Assembly (NCBI GenBank): GCA_016649925.1
Contig: JAENWO010000090.1
Span: 1-8,741, forward strand
Reading direction: 5' to 3'
From: Actinomycetales bacterium
Lineage (GTDB): Bacteria; Actinomycetota; Actinomycetes; Actinomycetales; Beutenbergiaceae
DNA: 8,741 nt
Positions within the stretch are counted from its first letter, which is position 1, and each line of letters starts with the position of its first letter. The translations under genes were made by a program, and so were the position numbers. Positions 1-5,956 of this stretch are shown here, piece after piece. The notes under the pieces are model-generated. The model was not told the origin of the DNA. It made no database searches and was given only the letters and a program-made list of their open reading frames with translations.

Positions 1-31
1 CAATGACTTCACGAGTGCACCGAGGGGCCCG

Positions 32-1474
32 ATGGACTGGTTCGGAGCGGAGACGTACGACGCGGCGCGCTTCGTGCTGCAACGGGGCATCGCTGCCGTC
101 TACGTCCTCGCGTTCGTCGCCGTGCTGCGCCAGTTCCGGCCCCTGCTGGGCGAGAACGGGCTGCTGCCGGTGCCCCGGTTCGTCGCCCGGGTCCCGGCGA
201 GGCTGTCCCCGAGCCTGTTCCACTGGCGCTACTCCGACCGCCTGCTGCTCGCCGTCGCCTGGGTGGGTGTCGCGCTCGCGTCGAGCGTGGTGCTCGGCAT
301 ACCCCAGTCGGGCCCGCCGTGGGTGCCGCTGCTCGTGTTCGGCGCGATGTGGCTCCTGTACCTCTCCGTCGTCAACGTCGGGCAGGTGTTCTACGGCTTC
401 GGCTGGGAGTCCCTGCTGCTCGAGGCGGGGTTCCTCGCGGCGTTCCTGGGGTCCGACGAGATCGCCGCGCCGGTCACCGTCATCTGGCTGTTCCGGTGGC
501 TGCTGTTCCGGGTGGAGTTCGGGGCGGGGCTGATCAAGATGCGCGGCGACTCCTGCTGGCGTGACCTGACCTGCCTGTACTACCACCACGAGACCCAGCC
601 GATGCCGAACCCGGCGAGCTGGTGGTTCCACCACCTGCCCAGGCCGTTGCACAAGGTCGAGGTGGCCGCGAACCACGTCGCCCAGCTGGTGGTGCCGGTC
701 CTGCTGTTCGCACCGCAACCGATCGCCACGTGGGCAGCTGCCGCGGTGATCGTCACGCAGGCGTGGCTGGTCCTCTCCGGCAACTTCGCGTGGTTGAACT
801 GGCTCACGATGCTGCTCGCGTTCGCCGCGGTGGACGACGGGTTGCTGGCGCGTCTTCTGCCCCCCACCGCCTCCTCGGGAGCGCACGCCGCCACACCGGT
901 GTGGTTCATCGCCGTCGTGCTTGCCATCACCGCGCTCGTGGTGGTGCTCAGCTACTGGCCCGCGCGCAACCTCCTGAGCTCCCACCAGCAGATGAACGCC
1001 TCCTTCAACCGGTGGCACCTCGTCGGGGCGTACGGGGCGTTCGGGAGCATCACGCGTCGACGTGACGAGGTGATCGTCGAGGGCACCCTGTCCCAGGACC
1101 CGCTCGGCAACGACTGGCATGAGTACGAGTTCAGGGCCAAGCCGGGTCGGGTGGACCGGGTGCCGCGCCAGTTCGCTCCGTACCACCTGCGCCTCGACTG
1201 GGGGATGTGGTTCCTGGCGCTCGGCTCCTCCGCCCAGCACGCCTGGTTCACCCGCTTCTTGGAGCGGCTGCTCGAGGCCGACCCGGCCACTCTGCGCCTG
1301 CTCCGCCGTGACCCGTTCGCCGGTGAACGGCCGCGGTGGGTGCGGGCGCGCGTCTTCCGCTACCGGTACAGCACGTTCACGGAGCTGCGCGAGACGGGTG
1401 CGTGGTGGGTCCGGCGAGAGGTGGGGCTGCTCGTCGCGCCCCAGGACCTGCACGCGATGCGGCGCGCGCGCTGA
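32..1474 (+). CDS. Lipase maturation factor (LMF) family membrane protein
   Basis: Predicted 480-residue polytopic membrane protein. About eight or nine hydrophobic segments can be seen, near residues 17-35, 71-90, 98-116, 127-140, 147-167, 217-249, 253-267 and 290-311. A soluble C-terminal domain of about 170 residues follows. The LMF hallmark is present at 164-194 (GAGLIKMRGDSCWRDLTCLY, then HHETQPMPNP). The conserved RLDWGMWFLAL stretch lies near 387-397. In animals LMF1 helps fold dimeric lipases in the ER; bacterial members have no established role, so the name is only a family label. ATG at 32 follows GAGGGG (22-27) by four bases. The frame is open upstream to the window edge, so an earlier start is possible. 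A perfect inverted repeat lies 26 bases past the stop. No lipase gene is visible nearby. The family call is firm and the function unknown. Confidence 0.9.
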   Translation: MDWFGAETYDAARFVLQRGIAAVYVLAFVAVLRQFRPLLGENGLLPVPRFVARVPARLSPSLFHWRYSDRLLLAVAWVGVALASSVVLGIPQSGPPWVPLLVFGAMWLLYLSVVNVGQVFYGFGWESLLLEAGFLAAFLGSDEIAAPVTVIWLFRWLLFRVEFGAGLIKMRGDSCWRDLTCLYYHHETQPMPNPASWWFHHLPRPLHKVEVAANHVAQLVVPVLLFAPQPIATWAAAAVIVTQAWLVLSGNFAWLNWLTMLLAFAAVDDGLLARLLPPTASSGAHAATPVWFIAVVLAITALVVVLSYWPARNLLSSHQQMNASFNRWHLVGAYGAFGSITRRRDEVIVEGTLSQDPLGNDWHEYEFRAKPGRVDRVPRQFAPYHLRLDWGMWFLALGSSAQHAWFTRFLERLLEADPATLRLLRRDPFAGERPRWVRARVFRYRYSTFTELRETGAWWVRREVGLLVAPQDLHAMRRAR

Positions 1475-1500
1475 GCCCCGGGAGCGGACCCCAAGATCGT

Positions 1501-1537
1501 TCGTCGATCTGGTCGCTCAGAGCGACCAGATCGACGA
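1501..1537. repeat. Perfect 18-bp inverted repeat between LMF and helicase genes
   Basis: Arms TCGTCGATCTGGTCGCTC (1501-1518) and its exact reverse complement (1520-1537) flank a single A at 1519. As RNA it would form a stem of about 17 bp with a 3-nt loop. It lies 26 bases after the LMF stop and 23 bases before the helicase ATG. No T-run follows on either strand, so a canonical intrinsic terminator is not obvious. Its perfect symmetry and position just upstream of the helicase start also fit a regulator binding site. Terminator and operator roles cannot be separated from sequence alone. Confidence 0.85.
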
Positions 1538-1560
1538 GGGATGTCGGGTAGAACTGGAGG

Positions 1561-3222
1561 ATGCCGCACCTGCACCCCACGGAACCCGAGTTCGGTGCGA
1601 ACACGGCCGAGCGCACGGTCTGGGAGGCCTTGCGCGACCAGCTGCCCGACGACGTCGCGCTCCTGCACTCGGTCAACCTGCTCGAGGAACGAACGGAGCG
1701 CGAGATCGACCTGCTCGTGATCTGGCCGGACGTCGGCATCGCCGCCCTCGAGGTCAAGGGTGGCAACGTCTGGCACAACGAGCAGGGCTGGCACCAGGGG
1801 TCCGCCGAGGGCCCCCACCCGATGAACCCGGTGCGCCAGATCCAGGACGCCCGGCACGTCCTGCAGACGAAGCTGCGGCGGCGGGGCATCGACGCCGGGA
1901 ACGCGTATACGGCGCACCTCCTCGCGTTTCCCCACACGAAGATCGCCCGGGACTTCGAGCTCCCCGACTGCCCCCGGTCGATCATCATCGACCGTGACGA
2001 CCTCGCCGGCATCGCCGACCGGGTCCGGTACGCGATCGAGACGCACGGCCAGGGCACCCGCAGCCTCACCGAGACCGACCTGCAGGACCTCTGGGACGAG
2101 CTCGCCGGAGCGATGGCCTCGCAGGTGGACCGGCTCACCGACGTGGGCGAGGAGCTCGATCGGCTCGACCACCTGACCCACGACCAGGCCGCCACCCTGA
2201 GCTGGGTGGCCGGTCACCAGCGGTTCCGGGTGATCGGCGGCGCCGGCTCGGGCAAGACGTGGCTCGCCCTGGAGCAGGCCCGACGGCGGGCACGTTCCGG
2301 CGAGCGGGTCGCGCTGCTGTGCTACTCCCGCGGCCTGGGCCGCTTCCTGCAGCGCGTGACCCAGCGGTGGAAGCCGTCGGAGCGGCCGGCCTACGTGGGC
2401 CTCTTCCACGACCTGCCGCTGCAGTGGGGTGCCGACCGCGGCTCCTTCGACGACAACGAGTACTGGGAGCGCCGGCTGCCCCTCGCCCTCGGCGAGCTGG
2501 CCGACGCCCGGCCGCGCGAGGAGCTCTTCGACTCCGTGGTGGTGGACGAGGGGCAGGACTTCGGTGACCTGTGGTGGCCGTCGCTGCTGCGATGCCTGAA
2601 GGACCCGGAGCACGGCGGACTGTTCGTGTTCATGGACGACGGCCAGCGGGTCTTCCCACGCGACGGGCGGGCGCCGATCGAGCTGGCTCCGATCACACTC
2701 ACGGAGAACGTCCGGTCGACGAAGCAGATCGCGCAGCTGTGCGGCGCCGTGGCCGGCATCCAGGTCACCCCGCGGGGCGGCAACGGGGTTCCGGTGCGCG
2801 TCGTCGACGTGCCCCAGGACCGTGCGGTCGAGTCCGGGGACGACGCCGTCGAGGCCCTGATCTCAGGCGGTTGGGAGCCCGGCTCCATCGCACTGCTGAC
2901 CACGAACAGGCGGCACCCCCAGCAGCTGGGCGAGGTGGACCTCAACGGCTACGAGGGGTACTGGGACAGCTTCCTCGCCGGTGACGACGTCTTCTACGGG
3001 CACGTCCTGGGCTTCAAGGGGCTCGAACGCGCGGCGGTGGTGCTCGTCGTGAACGGCTTCAAGGACATGGCCCGCGCACGGAGCATCCTCTACACGGGGT
3101 TGTCGCGGGCGAGGGCACTGCTGGTGGTCGTCGGACCGCAGCACCTCGTCGAGAAGATCGGGGGCGACGCCGTGCGGCACCGCCTCGCGGATGCCGAGCA
3201 GTGGGCGATCGCATCGGACTGA
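1561..3222 (+). CDS. NERD-domain nuclease fused to UvrD/Rep-like SF1 helicase
   Basis: Predicted 553-residue cytoplasmic DNA/RNA-processing enzyme. Residues about 14-130 form a NERD (nuclease-related) domain with PD-(D/E)XK-like residues: E17, D50 in EREID, E64 and K66 in LEVKGG, and Q93. Residues about 205-553 are a superfamily 1 helicase core: Walker A GGAGSGKT (226-233), Walker B-type DEGQDF (329-334), FVFMDDGQRVF (355-365), TENVRST (381-387, R385), GFKGLER (484-490) and YTGLSRARALLVVVG (511-525, R516). All key ATPase residues appear intact. The ATG at 1561 is forced: an in-frame TAG lies at 1549-1551, and the NERD domain starts too early for a downstream start. GGAGG (1556-1560) abuts the ATG with no spacing, so it cannot act normally as a ribosome binding site; a leaderless mRNA is possible. 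The role may be repair or defence against foreign DNA; neither is shown by the context. Confidence 0.9.
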   Translation: MPHLHPTEPEFGANTAERTVWEALRDQLPDDVALLHSVNLLEERTEREIDLLVIWPDVGIAALEVKGGNVWHNEQGWHQGSAEGPHPMNPVRQIQDARHVLQTKLRRRGIDAGNAYTAHLLAFPHTKIARDFELPDCPRSIIIDRDDLAGIADRVRYAIETHGQGTRSLTETDLQDLWDELAGAMASQVDRLTDVGEELDRLDHLTHDQAATLSWVAGHQRFRVIGGAGSGKTWLALEQARRRARSGERVALLCYSRGLGRFLQRVTQRWKPSERPAYVGLFHDLPLQWGADRGSFDDNEYWERRLPLALGELADARPREELFDSVVVDEGQDFGDLWWPSLLRCLKDPEHGGLFVFMDDGQRVFPRDGRAPIELAPITLTENVRSTKQIAQLCGAVAGIQVTPRGGNGVPVRVVDVPQDRAVESGDDAVEALISGGWEPGSIALLTTNRRHPQQLGEVDLNGYEGYWDSFLAGDDVFYGHVLGFKGLERAAVVLVVNGFKDMARARSILYTGLSRARALLVVVGPQHLVEKIGGDAVRHRLADAEQWAIASD

Positions 3223-3321
3223 GAAAGGGGGATCGGGTGTCCGCCGTCGCGGGATGTGACTGAGCGGCATCTAGCTCCGGCCGGTGGCGGGTGATCGCAC
3301 CGGACACCTCGGGAGCCGGCT

Positions 3322-3343
3322 CGTCCGGGACACAGCCCGGACG
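3322..3343. terminator. GC-rich hairpin, possible bidirectional terminator
   Basis: CGTCCGGG (3322-3329) pairs perfectly with CCCGGACG (3336-3343) around a 6-nt loop, ACACAG. It lies 99 bases after the helicase stop and 104 bases past the regulator's stop codon, where a shared terminator would be expected between convergent genes. There is no U-tract on either strand, as is common for actinobacterial hairpin terminators, so the call rests on position and stem only. Confidence 0.4.
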
Positions 3344-3364
3344 GGGCGCAGCCCGGACGGGCGG
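3333..3364. repeat. Tandem 16-nt repeat
   Basis: Two adjacent copies of a unit beginning CAGCCCGGACGGG occur at 3333-3348 and 3349-3364. They differ only near the 3' end of the unit. The first copy contains the right arm of the 3322-3343 hairpin, so the second copy offers an alternative pairing partner for the left arm. It probably arose by slippage; no function is evident. Confidence 0.6.
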
Positions 3365-3447
3365 GGGACGTGACCGGGGCCGGGTCACCTGGATCGGCCC
3401 CTCAGCCAGGATGCGGGAACATCACGGCGCGACCGGCCGTCCGCCGG

Positions 3448-4428
3448 TCACACCTCGCCGTCGAAGTCCTGATCGAGGGCCGCCCTCTGCAGACCGGCGA
3501 TCCCGCTCAGGTCCATCGCCGCGAGGGGTGCGGTGAGCTCCGGCCTCCCCGACCAGCCCAGCAGGACCGCCGGGGACCGCTCGGCCCAGACTGTCCGAGC
3601 GGCATCGGTGCGCATCGGCGCGGTGGCCAGTCCGGCCAGGTCGAGCGGGATGATCGTGCGGGTGACGTGCCAGATCCCGGCGTCGATCTCACCGCGGAGC
3701 ACCGCTGCGGGGACCATCGGGAACGGACAGGGCAGGTACTCGTGTCCGTCGGAACTCGGGAACTCGGCCCTGGTCAGCGCCGCATGGTCAGGGGACTCGA
3801 CATCGATGCCGATCCGGAGCGGGCCACCGGGCAGCGGACCGGCCCGGTGCACCAGGACGAGCCTCGACTCCCCGTAGTACGTGCCGCCGTCGAGCGTACG
3901 GTGCGGTGGACGCGGTCCTGCGGACAGGGCCAGCGCGGCGACGCCGGCCGAGACCACGGCGAGGTCGGCGCGTCCCTCCTGAACGTCGCGCACGCGCCTC
4001 GTACCACCGCGTTCGTGGTGCTCGGTGTGCGGCATGCCGAGGGCGCTGAGCTGCTCGGCGAGCTCGGCGGACAGGACGTCGATCTCCACGGGGCCGCGGG
4101 GTGGCAGCAGCAACCGGATCGGTTGGAGCCCGGCGATGTTCCACGTCTTGCCGACGTCGAGCTCGGTGATGAACCGGCCGAGGTGACCGCGCGAGACGGT
4201 TCGCAACGCGCCTCCCCCCTCGAGCGAGGCGAGTGCCCGTTGCATCGTGCCGGCGCCGATCCCGAACTGCGTGAGGTAGTGGGTGTTCGTGGGCAGTGGT
4301 TCCCCGACACCACGGGCGAGCGCGTCGACGGCGACTTCCCGCACCGCAGGCAGGAGTGCGGCGGAGAGCCCGATCGCCTCACGGAAGCGACCGTCGTGCC
4401 CAGCGCCGGCGCGGACCGGGCGAGTCAT
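3448..4428 (-). CDS. YhfZ-family (GntR-like) transcriptional regulator
   Basis: Predicted 326-residue DNA-binding regulator. Residues about 46-90 form a winged helix-turn-helix (GIGAGTMQRALASLEGGGAL, then the wing SRGHLGRFITELD). This closely parallels the E. coli YhfZ segment as I recall it (LTQAALKTLESSGAIRIERRG). The C-terminal half resembles the YhfZ ligand-binding domain, which looks like a periplasmic-binding-protein fold: DLAVVSAG (155-162), TYYGESRLVLVHR (about 173-185), LRIGID (204-209) and VLRGEIDAGIWHV (233-245). It therefore probably senses a small molecule. I chose the ATG at 4428 because GAAAGG sits six bases upstream on the minus strand; the frame stays open further but would run across the divergent promoter region. 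It is transcribed divergently from the oxidase-kinase-dehydrogenase cluster, a typical arrangement for a local regulator. Whether it represses or activates, and its effector, are unknown. Confidence 0.85.
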   Translation of the reverse strand: MTRPVRAGAGHDGRFREAIGLSAALLPAVREVAVDALARGVGEPLPTNTHYLTQFGIGAGTMQRALASLEGGGALRTVSRGHLGRFITELDVGKTWNIAGLQPIRLLLPPRGPVEIDVLSAELAEQLSALGMPHTEHHERGGTRRVRDVQEGRADLAVVSAGVAALALSAGPRPPHRTLDGGTYYGESRLVLVHRAGPLPGGPLRIGIDVESPDHAALTRAEFPSSDGHEYLPCPFPMVPAAVLRGEIDAGIWHVTRTIIPLDLAGLATAPMRTDAARTVWAERSPAVLLGWSGRPELTAPLAAMDLSGIAGLQRAALDQDFDGEV

Positions 4429-4530
4429 AGCGAGCCTTTCGTTGACAGAGTCAGGGGCGGGTGACACGCTACTCACATCCGGAGCGCTCCATATGTGGAG
4501 TATTGATCGATGGTGAGGAGGCCGCCAACC
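4429..4530. promoter_or_regulatory. Divergent intergenic control region
   Basis: This 102-bp gap between the YhfZ-like regulator (-) and the FAD oxidase (+) must carry the promoters for both. Weak candidates are a minus-strand -10 TAGCGT (4471 to 4466, fits TANNNT) and a plus-strand -10-like TATTGA (4501-4506). The latter would start the transcript near 4512, just ahead of the ribosome binding site GAGGAGG at 4515-4521. No good -35 pairs with either. The palindromes at 4481-4500 lie just upstream of the plus-strand candidate, where a regulator could block or assist RNA polymerase. Confidence 0.5.
4481..4500. promoter_or_regulatory. Overlapping palindromes, putative operator
   Basis: GGAGCGCTCC (4481-4490) is a perfect 10-bp palindrome. 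It overlaps a second dyad, CTCCA-TATG-TGGAG (4487-4500), which is symmetric in 12 of 14 positions. The two share CTCC and place GGAG half-sites 16 bases apart on the same strand. Their position between divergent genes makes them the best candidate binding site for the YhfZ-like regulator. No footprint or consensus is known to me for this family, so this is inference. Confidence 0.45.
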
Positions 4531-5928
4531 GTGCGTGACGCCGTCGTCCATCAGCTGCTCCAGGCGCTCGGGTCGAAGAAGGTGAGCACCGACGCTGCGG
4601 ACCTCGCCGCCACGAGCCACGACACCTGGCCGGTGGCGACCACCTGGGCGAAGCTCGGTCGGCACCCGCACGCGGGCGACGTCCTCGTCCGCGCCACCGG
4701 CGAGCAGGACGTCGTCGACGTGCTCGCAATCGCCTCGAGCGCGTCCACGCCGGTCACTGTCCGCGCGCTCGGCTCATCTGTCACCGGCCAGCCGATCCCC
4801 GTCCGAGGCGGGATCGTGCTGGACGTCAGTGGCCTGCCGCACACGTGTCAGGTCGACGACGTCGACCTGACGGTCACCGTGTCCGCGAGCTACAACGGGG
4901 GAGCGCTCGAGGACGAGCTGGCCGCACGCGGCCTCACCCTCGGCCACTCCCCCCAGTCTTTGTACCGCTCGAGTGTCGGCGGCTGGCTGGCGACGCTGGC
5001 CACCGGACAGTTCTCCTCGCTGTACGGCGGCATCGAGGACCTCGTCGTCGGATACCGTGTGGTCCTCGCCACCGGGGAGGCGATCGACCTGCGCGCCCGT
5101 CCCCGAGCCGCCATGGGCCCCGACCTGCGCCAGCTCTTCCTCGGCTCGGAGGGGACCCTCGGCATCATCACCTCCGTCACGCTCAAGGTCTTCCGCGCCC
5201 CGGAGGTCCGGCTCGTCGAGACCTTCGCCGTGCCCACCGTGGGCGCCGGCCTCGCGATCATGCGCGAGCAGGTGCAGAGCGGGCTACGACCGTTCCTGTC
5301 CCGCTTCTACGACGCCGACGAGGCCCGGCACGCGATGGCCGACCCCGACGTCACGACGCCGGTGATGTTCGTCGGCGCGCAGGGCGCAGCAGGGGCAGCG
5401 GCGCTCGAGATGTCCGCGCTCCGCCGGATCGCCGAGGACCACGGCGCCACGAGCCTCGGCGAGGCGGGCGCCGGCGCCTGGATGGACCGCCGCTTCGACT
5501 TCTCGGGGGTCGAGAACCTCCTGGCCACCCCCGGCGGATACGCCGAGACCATCGAGGTGGCCCACACCTGGCGACATATCGAAGCGTTCTACCTCGACCT
5601 CAAGGCCGCCCTCGAGCCACTCGCGGACGAGGTGCTCGGGCACTTCTCCCACGTGTACCCGCAGGGCACGTCGCTCTACGTCATCCTGCTCGGCCGGGCC
5701 ACCGACGACGAGCACGCCCTCGACCGGTTGACCGAGATCTGGCGCACCGCGATGCGGGTCGGCCTCGAGAACGGCGCCGAGCTCTCCCACCACCACGGCG
5801 GCGGGTTGGCCCGCTCCCCCTACGCACGCGCCTCTCTCGGCGACGCGCACCTCCTCCTGAGGAAGCTCAAGGGTGCGCTCGACCCCGCCGGCATCCTCAA
5901 CCCGGGCAAGCTCGGCCTGCTCGACTGA
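4531..5928 (+). CDS. FAD-linked oxidase, alkyl-DHAP synthase-like
   Basis: Predicted 465-residue flavoprotein of the GlcD/vanillyl-alcohol-oxidase-type superfamily. The N-terminal FAD-binding domain spans about 46-215, with VTVRALGSSVTGQ (75-87), GHSPQS (128-133), SSVGGWLAT (137-145), YGGIEDLVVG (155-164) and GSEGTLGIITSVTLKV (195-210). The C-terminal part has HFSHVYPQGTSLYV (381-394), SHHHGGG (419-425; H420-422) and the closing DPAGILNPGK (451-460). The SSVGGWLAT...YG.IEDLVVG run and the triple His are features of alkyl-dihydroxyacetonephosphate synthase, which builds the ether bond from acyl-DHAP and a fatty alcohol. It is shorter than the animal enzyme, and many bacterial relatives have unknown substrates. 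I prefer GTG 4531, with GAGGAGG (4515-4521) nine bases upstream; in-frame ATG 4510, with GGAG (4497-4500) upstream, is an alternative adding seven residues. It is first in the cluster, 28 bases before the kinase, which suggests a role in a glycerol- or DHAP-linked pathway. Confidence 0.85.
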   Translation: MRDAVVHQLLQALGSKKVSTDAADLAATSHDTWPVATTWAKLGRHPHAGDVLVRATGEQDVVDVLAIASSASTPVTVRALGSSVTGQPIPVRGGIVLDVSGLPHTCQVDDVDLTVTVSASYNGGALEDELAARGLTLGHSPQSLYRSSVGGWLATLATGQFSSLYGGIEDLVVGYRVVLATGEAIDLRARPRAAMGPDLRQLFLGSEGTLGIITSVTLKVFRAPEVRLVETFAVPTVGAGLAIMREQVQSGLRPFLSRFYDADEARHAMADPDVTTPVMFVGAQGAAGAAALEMSALRRIAEDHGATSLGEAGAGAWMDRRFDFSGVENLLATPGGYAETIEVAHTWRHIEAFYLDLKAALEPLADEVLGHFSHVYPQGTSLYVILLGRATDDEHALDRLTEIWRTAMRVGLENGAELSHHHGGGLARSPYARASLGDAHLLLRKLKGALDPAGILNPGKLGLLD

Positions 5929-5956
5929 CCACCAACGGATTCAAGGGAGAATCACC

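Larger units (their letters stand above)
3223..3447. other. Non-coding spacer between convergent genes
   Basis: This 225-base GC-rich stretch separates the helicase (+) from the regulator (-). I see no convincing coding frame. It holds a hairpin at 3322-3343, a tandem 16-nt repeat at 3333-3364, a weaker stem CCGGTG/CACCGG (3281-3286 with 3298-3303), and a 7-bp stem GACCGGC/GCCGGTC (3431-3437 with 3443-3449) that overlaps the regulator's stop codon. This fits a transcription termination zone for both converging genes. Confidence 0.6.

Noticed and set aside
1119..1997. Plus-strand open frame spanning the LMF 3' end, the palindrome and the helicase 5' end
   Set aside because: It runs across two well-supported genes in another frame and has no domain. 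Its resemblance to a minus-strand frame (DLVAQSDQIDE versus DLVALSDQIDE) is only the palindrome read on both strands.
1360..2613. Long minus-strand open frame (over 400 codons) opposite the helicase
   Set aside because: It is an antisense shadow of high-GC coding sequence. Its product has no recognisable domain, while the plus frame carries complete helicase and NERD motifs.
3236..3308. GGTGTCCG (3236-3243) and CGGACACC (3301-3308) long-range inverted repeat
   Set aside because: An 8-bp match separated by 57 bases is expected by chance in such GC-rich DNA and has no supporting structure.
4442..4447. Perfect TTGACA -35 box on the plus strand
   Set aside because: No acceptable -10 lies 16-19 bases downstream (bases around 4465-4471 read CACGCTA), and the site falls just upstream of the regulator's own ribosome binding site. 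It is probably chance.
4429..4671. N-terminal extension of the YhfZ-like regulator to an ATG at 4671
   Set aside because: It would cross the divergent promoter and overlap the oxidase N-terminus. ATG 4428 has a well-spaced GAAAGG, and the added residues look unlike the family.
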